This document shows, piece by piece, positions 47,303 through 58,471 of a stretch of DNA of 64,000 bases. The DNA lies in the NCBI GenBank assembly GCA_029817715.1, contig JARUPY010000290.1:1736001-1800000 (forward strand), in the 5' to 3' direction. The number at the start of each line of letters is the position of its first letter. Positions within the stretch are counted from its first letter, which is position 1. Made by a program: the position numbers and the translations under genes. The stretch comes from Melastoma dodecandrum (taxonomy: Eukaryota; Streptophyta; Magnoliopsida; Myrtales; Melastomataceae). Below the pieces are notes generated by a model that was not told where the DNA came from, searched no databases, and worked only from the letters and a program-made list of their open reading frames with translations.

Positions 47303-49330
47303 GCTTCAATGACAGGACATATGAGGCATATCGCCGATACTGGACGTGGGGAACGCCGTAATTGGGCTCCGTTCCCTACCGGCCACCCTGTTCTCAAGCG
47401 CCGAAGAAAGGTTGTACCATGCATACATTGGGACTCTGTCTGACCAGTAGGGACCTGGTGTGCGCCACAGAGTCAGGCTTCGGTTTTGAAGTCTACAATC
47501 CCCAGCCCTGCGCAAGGCAACTGGGCTTCGTCCAAGGCTCTGCAATCCCTTTTTCCGATACTTTCAATGTCCCAATCCATATCAGGAATAGCTGCGTTTT
47601 ATCAAGGGATTCTTTCCAAGCCTCCTTGGTCCTCTTATCGAAGAAGACAGAGCTTCAGCGTATGGAGTTTCCCCTTGAGAGCACTCCAGCTTATGCTACT
47701 GAAGCTTTCTCCATTCAGTGGGCGCTCACCTTTAGAGCCCTTCGCGAAAGGATGACTTTCTTTGAGACTTCTGCTGAGCCAGACCTTTACCTGTCTACTG
47801 ACATGATGCTGAAGTCTGGTCAGAAGCTTATCATTGGTAAAAGTGGCTATATATGTTCTAAAAGAGTCTTATGTCCCTGTATTGGAGTATTTCCTCTTAA
47901 CCTTTATAGTTATGATTACAGATTCTGGAGATTCTTCCCCTGAGAGGAGCTCTCCTCCCCAGGCCAGTTGCTCGGCTCGGCGACAACAACTTTCTGCCAT
48001 CAAAGGCAAAAAGCCTAAAGTCGAGGGGCAGCCTTCGGGGAAGCTTAGGAAGCGCAAGCGCGGGATCGTATCCTCGTCATCTTCTGACTCGGAGAATACT
48101 CCGATATCCAAATTGCTGAGGCAAACTCAGCTGGTCTCCTGAGGGTCTGGTTCTACTTCCTCCGGGACCCCAAGGTTGTTGTTGACTCAATCTACGAGTC
48201 CCCCCTAAAAGTATGTAATACTCTTTCTATTCCTTTTTTGAAAACCAAGAACGCTTACTGATTCTTATGATGTTTTGGCTTTCTTTTTTAAACAAGAGAT
48301 GATGGCTCTGGTGCCTGTAGCTTCTCCTGCGCCGGAGACTTCGATAGAGCCTGAGAAAGAGGTCAGTCTCTTCCTATTAACGTTTTCGTCCCCTGTTTCT
48401 GTTTCTAATGTTTAGCATGTTTTCTTAATCCACAGGGTGTCTCTCCTCCTAGCCCTCAAATCCCGACACTCGGGGAGGAGGATGTTGTCATCATTGATGC
48501 AGAGGTTGCAACGCCGGAAGAAACAGGCGCTCCTGAAGTCAACCCATATGTTGCTGCAGCGCCAATGACAACCCCGTATGCGGCAGAAATTGCGGTTCCA
48601 GAAAAGGTTGGTACCTTGGGAGTCGACCCTGATGACGCTGCGCAACCCACTGTGGCAGAAGCTATTCCTCTCTCCTCACCATCACCAAATGTGCCTACTG
48701 GAGAGGGTACCTCAGGCTGCCTCAGCGCTTATGACCAACTGGTGCGAAATGTGGATCGTATCGGGGATCTTCTTCTTCTCGACAAGTTTTCTGAAGTTCA
48801 ATTTAAGGAACTTCAGGGTCTGGTCGATGAAGTAGAACGCTCCCCGGTGGCCAACATCCAGATGCAGGCCGCTTGTGAGGACTTCCGGGCGCAATTTTGG
48901 ACCGAATGGACAGCCTACCAAGCAGACTTTCAAGCGTTTGACGACACTACGTCCAGGATTGCCCAAGGACTCCAATCTCAGGAGGAGGAAGCAGCTGACA
49001 TCAAGCTACTTGAGGGTCAACGGAGTGAATTATCTTCCTAGCTTTCACAAGTGCAGATAAGAATTAAAAAACTCTTGGGCTATGAGGCCGATTTCAAAGA
49101 TCGGATCAGCACGATTGGCTCCCTGCTCGATAATCGCCCTACTCAAGCCTCTGCTCAGCAACACCAAGATGAACTAAAGTCCTGGTATCGCCAGTAGAAC
49201 GAGCTGACTATGAAGCGGACCCGTGCCAAGGCTCTTACTTTCTTGTTTGTGGAGGCTGTTAGCTCATTGCCACAGTCCGGCACTAGGACACTGCACCTAC
49301 GAGACTTTGCTCGTAGAAGAGTTTGATGTT
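47303..49330 (+). pseudogene. Antisense PMD ORF, 3' part, with probable introns
   Basis: Continues the PMD protein after the insertion: CFNDRTYEAYRRYWTWGTP, a stop, then an open frame 47362-47943 including YNPQPCARQLGFVQGSAIPF, typical of the PMD C-terminal part. Next come a Ser/Lys/Arg-rich block (47930-48142, GKLRKRKRGIVSSSSSDSE), a likely intron from about 48361 (GAG|GTCAGT) to 48435 (CCACAG|GGT), a Pro/Ala-rich acidic stretch (48436-48700), and a helical coiled-coil-like region (48715-49320, YDQLVRNVDRIGDLLLLDKF). Stops at 49039 and 49197 break the last part. The layout is of a multi-exon gene with nuclear-type basic and coiled-coil C-terminus, now decayed. Confidence 0.6.
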
Positions 49331-49454
49331 AAAAGGAGTTACCCCTCCTAGGCGACCTGCATTTTTGTTTTCTTGCAATCCTTTTGTTTTCACTTGTTCG
49401 CTGTAGACGATACTCTGTGCGCAAGTTCACAGGTCTACAGCTGTGTAGACGCCC

Positions 49455-50501
49455 TTAAGACTCCTTTCTTTGCACGATTTCTTTCGTGATGGCCGGGAAA
49501 CGCTTCTCCAAAGTTCTTTTGTGAGATTCCCATATGGTCTTCTTATACCGTTTTAGGAATTTTCCGTTAATTTTTAAAGGTTGCTTAACACCTTCGAGGG
49601 TCGACAACCTATAACTATTCGTTAAATAAGCCTCGACTACTCGATACGGTCCTTCCCAATTTGGAGACCACTTTCTCAAAATTTGGTCTTTTGCCTTTAA
49701 AGGTAAAACCATTTTCCAAACCAAATAGCCAACGTGAAAGTGTTTATGAATTACTTTCTTGTTGTAGTGCCGGGCTATCCTCTGTTTATGCGCTTCTAGC
49801 TTGTCTACTACCTCTAACCTCTTCTTTTCTAGTTCTTCCAAGGCTATATGCATGGCCTCATCTTGTAGGCAAGGCTGGGCGACACGAAGCGACTTATACT
49901 TCATTTATATGGGCAAGATTGCATCATGGCCGTAGACTAGCGCGAATGGGGTTTCTCCGGTACTGTCGCGTTTAGTGACCCTTAAGGCCCATAATGTGTC
50001 TTGTAATATATCATGCCATTTTCTCGGGTTACATCCAATCATTCTTTGGATATTATTTTTAATCAATTTGTTGGACGCCTCGGCTTACCCATTTCCTTGG
50101 GGATAATATGGAGTAGAGTTCGAAATTGAGAAACCGAACTCTTCAGCGAATCCTCTTGCCTTAGCATTGTGGAAGGCCATCCCATTGTCTACCACAATAT
50201 TCTGAGGGATACCAACTCGGTAAATGATATTGGTCCTCAAGAAATCAATTACTTCACTGTGATCAATTTTCCTGTAGACTTGTGCTTCCACCCACTTAGT
50301 GAAGTAATCGGTTGCTACTAGTGTGAACGCGCCTCCCCGACTAGAATGGGGATGAATTTCTCCTATTATGTCCGGGGCCCAAGTCCTGAAAGGCCAAGGT
50401 TTGATTATGGGGGTGAGATCTGCTGCCGAAGCACGGGTCGACGGGCCATGTCGCTGACAATCTTGGCATCCCTTAGCCATTTCAATGCAATTTTTCATCA
50501 T
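49455..50501 (-). pseudogene. Gypsy integrase
   Basis: Minus strand: MAKGCQDCQRHGPSTRA (end of the HHCC finger), then FRTWAPDIIGEIHPHSS (first catalytic Asp), LVATDYFTKWVEA, IPQNIVVDNGMAFHN (second Asp) and SNSTPYYPQGNG, where a stop at 50085 interrupts before the catalytic Glu. The C-terminal part resumes at 49904 (AMHIALEELEKKRLEVVDKL) and includes KVIHKHFHVGYLVWKMVLPL and KWSPNWEGPYRVVEAY (the GPY/F module) to 49455. DDE integrase of Ty3/gypsy type; it is broken and so inactive. Confidence 0.88.
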
Positions 50502-50607
50502 TGATGGCCAATAAAATCCATGTCTATGGATAGTCTAACACATTTTGACCCCTGACTGGTGTGAGCCACAAAGACCTTCATGAGTTTCTAGCATTATTGG
50601 AGTAGAT

Positions 50608-51360
50608 TCATCTAAGTCTACGCACCTCAAAAGAACTCCGTTTGCGTCCTTCTTGTAGAGGGACGTCATCTAAAAGGATGTATGTCAATGCTTGGACTCT
50701 AATCCGTTGTATAACCTTTTGACTCGGATCCGACAAGAAATCTACGATTGGTTTCCTCCAATCTTCCTCTCGGTTCATGATGTCTACAGCCATGACGTCA
50801 CTTCTTGGCTGTAAATGAGAGTCCATTTCCGTTAATTCTCCTGGCTTGGTTTTTATCCTATAACCCGAGGTTGATTGTGCCAAGCTGTTGGCCACTCTAT
50901 TCTCGTCACGATTTACGAAATGGAAGGCTATGCTTTCGAATTGTGTGACTAGCCCTTGAACAGTTTCAAGGTATGGTCGCAACTTCTCTTGACATGAACA
51001 TTCTCCGTTTACTTGGTTGATAACCAGCTGGGAATCTCCTCTAATTCGCGCTCATTTCGCCCCCAGCAATAGAAGCTCTTTTAACACTGTTATTAACGCT
51101 TCGTACTCAGTGGCATTATTTGTCAACGACGTTCATAGACGAAAAGCCAGCCTAATGTTTTTACCCATAGGGGACATTATATGGATTCCTATCCCAGTTC
51201 CATTTTTTGTAGATGAGCCATCGAACCATGCCTGCCATATTTCTTCGATCCTTTCTTCTTGGTCTATTGACTGGGCGGGATCATGATCGGCTAGGAAATT
51301 GGCTAGCGCTTGCCCTTTAACTGATTGCTGCGACTTATACCTTAAATCGTACGGGGACAA
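50608..51360 (-). pseudogene. Second (archaeal-type) RNase H domain of Tat lineage
   Basis: Minus strand: QAWFDGSSTKNGTGIGIHIM (RVT_3 start with its catalytic Asp), then NNATEYEALITVLKELLLLG, RGDSQLVINQVNGECSCQ and HFVNRDENRVANSLAQ. This is the extra RNase H found after the normal one in Tat elements such as Ogre and Retand. Frame breaks occur near 51130 and 51050. The linker to integrase (SDVMAVDIMNREEDWRKPI) is also present. Confidence 0.82.
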
Positions 51361-51381
51361 AGTCAGACTCCATTTGCTGAT

Positions 51382-52744
51382 TCATCCGACTAGTAAACGG
51401 CTTTCGAAGAAGTATTTGATTATAGGTGACTTAGAAACCACGTAGACTTCTTGGTTCCCGATGTAGTGCCTGAGCTTCTTTATGGCGTAAAATATCGATA
51501 AGCATAGTTTTTCTTTAGATGTATACCTGACTTCAACTGGGGTTAATTGTCTTGATAAATAGTAGACATCTCTTTCATGCCCGTTTTCATCTACTTGTGC
51601 CATCATTGCACCTATAGTCGTTCCGGTAGCCGCTACGTAGAGGATAAAAGGTTTCCCTTGTTGAGGAGGCATTAAGACCGGTGGGTGCGTCAAACATTCT
51701 TTCAAAGCATTAAACGCTTCTTCGTGTTCTTCGGTCCACCTGTAATCGTTTTTTCCTCTCAGGAGGCTAGCGAAAACATCTGTTTTTCCCGCAACATTTC
51801 GAATGAACCTACGCAAGTAATTAACCTTTCCCAAGAAAGCTTGTTGCTCCTTTTTGCTCCTTGGGGCCGGTAGGCTCTGAATGGCTTTTACTTTGTTTTG
51901 ATCGACTTCAATACCACGTTGATGCACTAAGAAACCCAAAAAATGCCCTACCTTAACTCCAAAGGCGCACTTTAGAGGATTCAGCTTCAATTGATGTTTC
52001 TTCATCTTCATGAAGGCGTTTCTTAGATGTTCGATATGTAGTTCTTCCTTCGTCGACTTGACTACTATGTCGTCGATATAGACTTCTACCGTTTTTCCTA
52101 GACAAGCGTCGAATATAGCGTTCATCGCTCTCTGGTATGTAGCACCAGCATTTTTCAACCGAAAGGCATCACCACCCATTCAAAAATGCCTAAAGGGCAC
52201 CTGAATGCTGTTTTGTGAATATCTTCTTCTGCGATGAAAATTTGATTATAACCCGAGAAACCATCCATGAAAGACATGACTTGGTGGCCCGCGGTTTATC
52301 TATAAGGTCATCTGCGACGGGCATAGGGTATTCATCTTTGGGAGTAGCGCGATTTAGATCTCTAAAATCTATGCAGACCCTAATTTTTCCATTTTTCTTT
52401 AAGACCGGTACTATATTAGAGATCCACTCCGTATAACGTGACGTTCTTATATACCCTGCTCGAAAAAGTTTTTTGACTTCCTCGAAAACTAGATGCGTTA
52501 CTTCTCTAGACATATGTCTTGGAGTTTGTTGAACTGGTTTGAAATCCTTCTTGATGGATAGAGTATGTTCTACCAGTTTACGATCTAGCCCTGGCATTTC
52601 AGTGTAGTCCTTGGCGAAGCAGTCTCTAAATTCTTTGAGTACGTCCTTGATTGATTCAAAGAATTCTTTATTCGCAGACGAGCTGATAAAAAGGTTCCTA
52701 GGAGAAGACTCACTACCTACGTTGATACTGACCAAGGGGGTCAC
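51382..52744 (-). pseudogene. Gypsy reverse transcriptase and RNase H
   Basis: Minus strand: LDRKLVEHTLSIKKDFKPVQ, EVKKLFRAGYIRTSRYTEWI, RVCIDFRDLNRATPKDEYPM, then a frame break at about 52190-52300 in the FSGYNQI region, FRLKNAGATYQRAMNAIFDA, VYIDDIVVKSTK (the YIDD active site, about 52075), NPLKCAFGVKVGHFLGF, and the Ty3 RNase H (PFILYVAATGTTIGAMMAQV, VEVRYTSKEKLCLSIFYAI). These are all standard gypsy blocks. The domain order with protease upstream fits a fused pol. Only one or two lesions are seen here, fewer than in gag. Confidence 0.9.
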
Positions 52745-52932
52745 ATGGGGTCAACAAAGACTCCCGATGCTCGCTACCACCTAAACTGGTAGACACGGGC
52801 TTATTACATGCATCAGGCGCTCTAAGGCCCGCTGAGTTTATTGATAAAAATGACGTAGACTGATCCTGAGGACGTCCTTCCCTGTAGACTCGGAGCCGCT
52901 GGAGGACATCAGCGACTGCCGCATTTTCCTTT

Positions 52933-54564
52933 TCACTCTGGTCCATAAGTCCCTTCTTTGAAGAGTCTGTCGGGGTTCTGCTGGCTTTCCAAGGCTCCTT
53001 CTCCTATGTGGCCATTCGTGCTCCCCTCAGCAGGGTTCTCCCCTGAATTGACTTCTTGCAGGACTTCTTCTATGTCCTTATCAGTGAACTCATCTCCCCA
53101 TCCTGTTGGAACAATCGGGCTGGACTCTGGCTTGGGGTGCGATGTCCCGTAGTCTACAATATAATCGAATTTCCCGGAGGGCTGACCAAGGGGACCGACC
53201 GTAGGATCACCCAACTCATACCGCTGATGCAGGGTCAGATCCTTGATAGTCTTGCTTGTTTCTGCATGCAAAACAACTTTGTCACAACAGGAATACGCAT
53301 CGGCTTTCACAATCTCAATTTCAGAGTCAAGCCACAATATTAGCTCCCTATGTAGTGTAGACGGGATGGCGGCGCGCCCTAGTAAGGCATTGAACGTGGG
53401 GGTTATGTCTATTAGGAAAAAGGCAGTTTCTTTCTCCTGTCGCACTACTCCCAAATGTACGGAGAAGACTCCCAGGCATTCGGACTTCCTGCCATTAAAA
53501 CCACTCACCGCGATATCGGTTTTAACCAAATCATGAAGTTTATATCCAAGCATTCTAAACTTGGATAGATGCAGTACGTTTATAGTGGCTCCGTTGTCTA
53601 CTAAGACCCGACTCATTAAAGTACCATCGAAAATAGCAGTAATATACAAGGAGTGCATATGCTGCTTCATGCTATCTGAAGGCTTTCTTAGCGAATGAAG
53701 TGAGAAACCAGGCAGGTAAGGCGAAAGCCGGGAGAGAGGTGGCTTACCTCTTGGAGCTTCCTCGTCTTTTGCTTTGGCAAAGTCTACAGGCAGAGTAATG
53801 ATATTGCAACTGACAATCACTTGTTTTCCGCCATTAACGTCACTCGGGAGTTCACTCCGAAGGGGGGTGTAATCAAAGCTTGAGCCTGGCTCCTCCGAGT
53901 GATCCGTAGACTCGATGCGCTCAGCCCCCCTATTTGGTTCCTTTATGCGCGTCTTGGTAGGCGAGACTGCCTCCGACGGGGCGGGCCTAGGTCTCTTTAT
54001 GACGTGGTTTAAACGTCTATCCCTCCTTTTCCGAGCCTGTAGTGGCAAACTCGCTCTGCCAACGGCTCTCTGCCAAAATTTTGAAGGGTTAACCGCCCTG
54101 ACCATCCTTGATTTCTTAGAATCAAGTAGGGTTCGACATACCTCCACGAAGTCTTTAGCGACTGGTTCGTATCCCAGGACCGTGCGCGTTGCATCCTGTT
54201 GCATTTTTGAATGGTGCAAGAGGTCATGATTACCTGTGGTCACAGGGTGAGCAGGCTGGACTATGATCTCTCCATTTGCTGATAAGTCTACCAGCTTAAG
54301 GAAGTAGTCTACGCAGCATGCCGTACAGAGCTGTGTGATTAGGATCCTGTTTCGCCCTATTAACTTGCACTTCCGGCACAGTACTTTCTCATCCAGAAAT
54401 TGGGCTATTGCCGGTCCCATCCGGATTGCCTGAGCATCTACTTTGTGCATTCCATACCTCAGTTTAGGGCCTCTTCTCTGCGCCTCGTTGAGTTGCTCCG
54501 CTTTATCAGGTGTGTTTGCTTCTAAAGCCTTCGGATGTGTTTCGTTAGTGCGACCATTGTCCAC
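52933..54564 (-). pseudogene. Gag-pol linker with aspartic protease
   Basis: A 543-codon open frame. Its first half contains VLCRKCKLIGRN and TACCVDYFLKLVD; the protease motif is MSRVLVDNGATINVLHLSKF (residues about 335-355, with Asn-Gly in the D(S/T/N)GA motif), followed by FLIDITPTFNALLGRAAI and HRELILWLDSEIEIV. The sequence is typical of long Tat-type protease regions. The first start is not ATG and it is probably continuous with gag upstream. Confidence 0.82.
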
Positions 54565-54699
54565 TTGCTTCGTCCTCTGCTGGATTGACGGGTCATCAAA
54601 ATCTAAATGTCGCCTGGGGTGCTCTACAACACGGGTTTGGTGTTCGGGTGCTCTGCCCGGACCGTGAGGACCACCTCTTCCTCCTCGGATTGTCGGTCT

Positions 54700-56765
54700 G
54701 CGCTCTAGACTTGGAGGGCTCTTGAGTTTCCTCTGTAAATTGTTCGGGGGTAGTCATGCCCCTGGAGAGCTTATTCCCATCGCAACCTCTTCCAGAGGGG
54801 TCAGGTCATACCAGGTGTCACCCTGGTTGTTTTGCAGGTATTTCCTAAAAGTGTTGCACCTATCGGTGGTATGCGTATCGTCCATGTGCCAGCAGCAGAG
54901 GTTTCCAGCGATTGCCTTAGCTGGGCAGGTGATCACCCCCTTGTCTGCCAGTCTACGAAACAGGGCATTTGCTACCACGGTTTCTCCAGCTACCTTCGTA
55001 CCCTGTAGAGAGAAACTGGTATCAGCTTCTATAAGATTTATGTCTACATCAGAAATGTCGAACATATGTATAGCGACTTCATCATCAAAAGGCCTGTCGT
55101 CGACCATAGTGACCTCGTCGACTTCCGGGAAGCATAATTCTTTTGCCTTTATAAGGTCTTGAATTATATTCCTGAATGACAGACAGTCCCTGGTCGTATG
55201 CCTAAACGACCCATACCACTTACAATAATTCCTAGATTTTTCCTTATCTGTCTGAGGGGTTCTATGTCCCGACTTTAGTTTAATTCGTTTTCGCTGGTAG
55301 AGCCAGTCAAAAAGGCTCGCAAACCGTCGCCTCTCCTTTTATAAATTCAGCCATGTCTACCTCAACAGTCTCTAGCTGATAAGTGCGCGTAGACTGGGCC
55401 TCTTCCATTAGCAACTGGTGATATTCAGTCGCTCTCCTGGCGAGATCGTAAAGATCAGCGAACCTTTCTCCCTGCAGTTTCTTTTTGAAGGGGATCGACA
55501 AAGCGTTTAATGCCACCATCAGTTGATCCCTTTCTGAAATTGCTGGTCTACATCGGAGTCGCGCTTTTCGTAGGCGCATCAGAAACTGCCCTGGATGTTC
55601 CCCGGCGGCTTGCTTCAAGCACATAACCTCGAAAATTGACAATGGTGTATCTAGGCGAGCGAATGCTTTCATAAAGCTAGACTGCATTTCCGCTCATGAT
55701 GCCATCGATCCTGGGGGTAGACTAGCATACCATGTAAATGCATCGCCCGTGAGGGAGTTAGGGAACAGCTTTAATTTCCAAAAGTAGTTAGTCGCAGCCT
55801 CCCCAATTTGATGAGTGAACCAAGCTATATGCTCCAGAGGGGTCATTTCATCCTCCCCAGAGAAACGGGTGAAATCCGGTACTCTGTATCCTTTAGGCAG
55901 GGGAAAATCCCTATCAATGAACGCCGGGTAAGGGCTCCTGTAAAAACAGGGGTCGTCCCGTCTAACAGCTCCGAGTACCATCTGTTCCAAGACCTGAGCT
56001 ATTGTCTCCCTCAAATTCGGAGGGGTTGGAAAACCAATTGACTCGCGTGCAGGGTCCTGACCCCACCTTTCGGTGGCGCAAGGTGCTCTTTCACTAGGCC
56101 TCAACGGCTGTGTGTCTACAGAAGGTTTAGTGTAAAAACTTTCCGCCCGAGAAAATCCTCCTACATTTGGGGATTCCCCTGGTGAGTTTTCATCCACGGG
56201 GGCCTTCCCAGGACGACGGGTAGGAAACGAAGGCGCACATCTATTTGTTTAACCCTAGGCCTCATCGTACTCATCTACCGGGTTTACCGCATAGACCACG
56301 TTCTGTATCCATGTCGCGGGCAACCGCGAAGACGTCGGTCTAGAAGGGGACATCCTATCCCTGTTGCTGACCTCTGAAACAAACTGTTTTTCGCGGTCCC
56401 AAGGATCATCCACTTGGAATGACACATTCTTTCTTTCTGCTCGTCGTGCATCTCCCATGTAAGAATGATCTCGGTCTCGGTCTCCTATTTAAGGCGCTGA
56501 TTTGCTCTAGGATCTGAGCCACGTTACTTTCTAGTCTAGAAATACGTCTATCGACCAAGTTTCTCATATCATTGTACTCTTTGTGAAATTCGAGCCTGGA
56601 TATGAATTCGGAGGGTGTATGTGTCCCGAGATCAGTTTGACTGGCATTCGCCTGACTGCTTAGAGTCACATCGTCCGCATTTGCGTCTCCTTCTGCGGGA
56701 ACACTGTCTTCACCTAATGGAGGTGGGGGGTCGCGGCTAACTCCGCTTCTGGTATTTTTTGCCAT
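54700..56765 (-). pseudogene. Gypsy gag, broken
   Basis: The gag start is the ATG at 56765 (MAKNTRSGVSRDPPPPLGE), just inside the 5' LTR. Following blocks in several frames: FPLPKGYRVPDFTRFSGEDE and HIAWFTHQIGEAATNYFWKL (retrotransposon gag domain, 55930-55760), SLTGDAFTWYASLPPGS, SSFMKAF... with EVMCLKQAAGEHPGQFLMRL (55650-55560), RFADLYDLARRATEYHQLL, then KWYGSFRHTTRDCLSFRNII (about 55190, zinc-knuckle-like) and a second Cys/His stretch (LCCWHMDDTHTTDRC, about 54880). Stops or frame changes near 56400, 56225, 55690, 55305 and 54750 prevent a full product. Confidence 0.82.
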
Positions 56766-56799
56766 CAGCAAACGTGAAATATTTTCTTTGCTCCCACTG

Positions 56800-57656
56800 T
56801 GGTCGCGTAGAAAACGGAACACGTCGGAAATATTTAGCAATTGGACTCACAGGGAAATGTATGTGGTCGCCAGAAAGATGAATTTCAATGATAAATAATA
56901 TGACTGTACAAATTCAGAGTTTTGAAAGATAAATTAGAATCTTACAGCCATAAAAATGAACGAAAAGAGGGGTGATACAGTTGACGTAGGCGTCGTAGAC
57001 TCGCTGCTGACGTCGTAGACTTGCTACAGTGCGCTACGCCGTAGACTCGTGTGACGGTGGAAGTGCTGGCGGAAGGTTGTTGCTCCGGTTATGGTTGCTC
57101 GCCGGGACGGTGGAAGTGCTGGCGGAGATTTGTTACCCCGGTTACGATTGCTCGCCGGGACGGTGGAAGTGCTGGCGGAGGATGATCACCAAAGCTACGG
57201 TTGCTCAATCTGGTGTTGAAGGTAGTGACCAGATAACCCAGGCCGCGGTATCTACTAAAATCTAAGGGTGACGAGCAATGCAAATCTGTGTTTAGCTGAT
57301 TGATCGTGATTTTCCTAAGAGGGATCTGTTTCTTTTATATTGAATTTTACTTGTCTTACACGCTTCACACGCCCTCACAACGATCCTCCAGATCGTGGCT
57401 CGATCTTAACTTATCTCCAAGAATCTCGGAGTTTGTTTTAAAATATCCCTCTGATTTTCTGAATTGTGTGTTGGGAGCGTGTGTGTGGGATCGTGTGAGC
57501 GTGTGTTCAGGCCGTAGACTTAGCTCAGGCCCAAGACATCCCGTAGTGCCAACATGTTGACGTAAGCTGTAGACTTAGCTCAGGCCTGCATCCCACGTCG
57601 GGCTTTTCTGGGCTCGTAGACTTAGCACAGGCCCAAGATATTCCGTAGTGTCAACA
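56800..57656 (-). repeat. 5' LTR of the gypsy element
   Basis: 857 bp with 2.4 copies of the 53-bp unit (57053, 57106, 57159) and six GTAGAC motifs. Otherwise near-identical to 42760-43563, pointing to a recent insertion despite the broken reading frames. Confidence 0.93.
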
Positions 57657-57930
57657 CCTTCACCACCATGTAATCCCTCGAAATCAAAACCCGGTTTCAA
57701 CATTCCTTCCTCACTTTCTGTCAGTGTCTCTTCCCTAGTGAGGGCAGAGGAAACGAGGAAGGACATCAATCGGGCCCCCACTCGTTTCGAGGAGGGAACG
57801 AGCAGGGTGGCGTAACACGGAGGGGATTGGGGAGTGAATCGGGATGAGTTCGAGAGACAGTTGGGTTATTCTCTCCTATGTGAGAGAGGCTCATGCCCGT
57901 GTTTTTTCATACGGATAAAGCCCGAAGCCC

Positions 57931-58134
57931 TCAATATTCTCAAGACCTTTGGTCTTCACAACCTTTGATATTCTCACCAACCTTAGATATTCTCGAGACC
58001 TTTGTCTTCCCGACCTTTGGTATTCTCATGACCTTTGGTCTTCTCGACCTTTGGTATTCTACTAACCTTTGGTCTTCTCAAGACCTTTGGTATTCTACTA
58101 ACCTTCGATCTTCATGAGACCTTTCGTCTTCTCC
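57931..58134. repeat. Minisatellite with unit CCTTTGGTNTTCTC-
   Basis: About nine to ten imperfect units of 20-24 bp, alternating CCTTTGGTATTCTACTAA and CCTTTGGTCTTCTCAAGA forms. It lies just upstream of the GGPPS pseudogene start. Confidence 0.8.
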
Positions 58135-58219
58135 TATTGTGCGTATTAATAAAGCACATGACATTGTAAAGAAAGACAATGATCATTCGACAAAAAAGTA
58201 GCAAGGTGAGGGGGAGATA

Positions 58220-58471
58220 ACCAGAAGGAGAAGTGATTCCGGATTTTCGCCTTTGCTTAGTTCAGCCAGCGAGACGTTCATAGCCGGAAAGAGAAGTGAT
58301 CCCGGATTTTCGCCGTGGCTTATTTCAGCCCGTTCGACGTTCAAAGCCGGAAGGAGAAGTGATTCCGGAGTTCCGCCGTGGCTTATTTCAGCCCGCATGA
58401 AATTCATAGCCGAAAGGAGAAGGAGATTCCGGGATTTCCGCCGTAGCTTTGTTCAGCCTGCACAATGTTTA
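58220..58471. repeat. Four-copy 63-bp tandem repeat
   Basis: Units start at 58220, 58283, 58346 and 58409, each exactly 63 bp, with the core GGAGAAGTGATTCCGGATTT and GCCGTGGCTTATTTCAGCCC. Being a multiple of three, both strands stay open across the array (a 21-residue repeat such as RSDPGFSPWLISARSTFKAG on the plus strand). No gene features flank it. 58472-60100 shows no recognisable gene. Confidence 0.9.

Larger units (their letters stand above)
49381..56130. repeat. Dense array of the hexamer GTAGAC / GTCTAC
   Basis: Counting by eye, 28 copies lie between 49381 and 56130, for example at about 49402, 49443, 49933, 50273, 51441, 52789, 52855, 52883, 53153, 53357, 53595, 53906, 54308, 54950, 55388, 55716 and 56122. 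About half are in each orientation. Each LTR adds six. In coding sense the same six bases fall in different frames (GTA GAC as Val-Asp; xxG TCT ACx as Ser-Thr; CGT AGA Cxx as Arg-Leu). A random hexamer pair would be expected about four times in this length. A preferred context is C/T before and T or A after. Confidence 0.7.
42760..57656 (-). mobile_element. Ty3/gypsy retrotransposon of Tat type with antisense PMD ORF
   Basis: A 14,897-bp element in minus orientation, flanked by a perfect CCTTC duplication (42755-42759 and 57657-57661). The LTRs are 42760-43563 (3', 804 bp) and 56800-57656 (5', 857 bp), TGTTGACAC to CA on the element strand; the 53-bp length difference is one minisatellite unit. 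The polypurine tract (AAAAAGGGGGGACTT) abuts the 3' LTR. Order on the minus strand: gag, protease, reverse transcriptase, RNase H, a second (archaeal-type) RNase H, integrase. The second RNase H is diagnostic for the Tat lineage (Ogre/Retand relatives). Between integrase and the 3' LTR, about 5.9 kb contains a plus-strand PMD gene, itself interrupted by a solo-LTR-like insertion. Many stops interrupt gag and pol. Confidence 0.94.
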
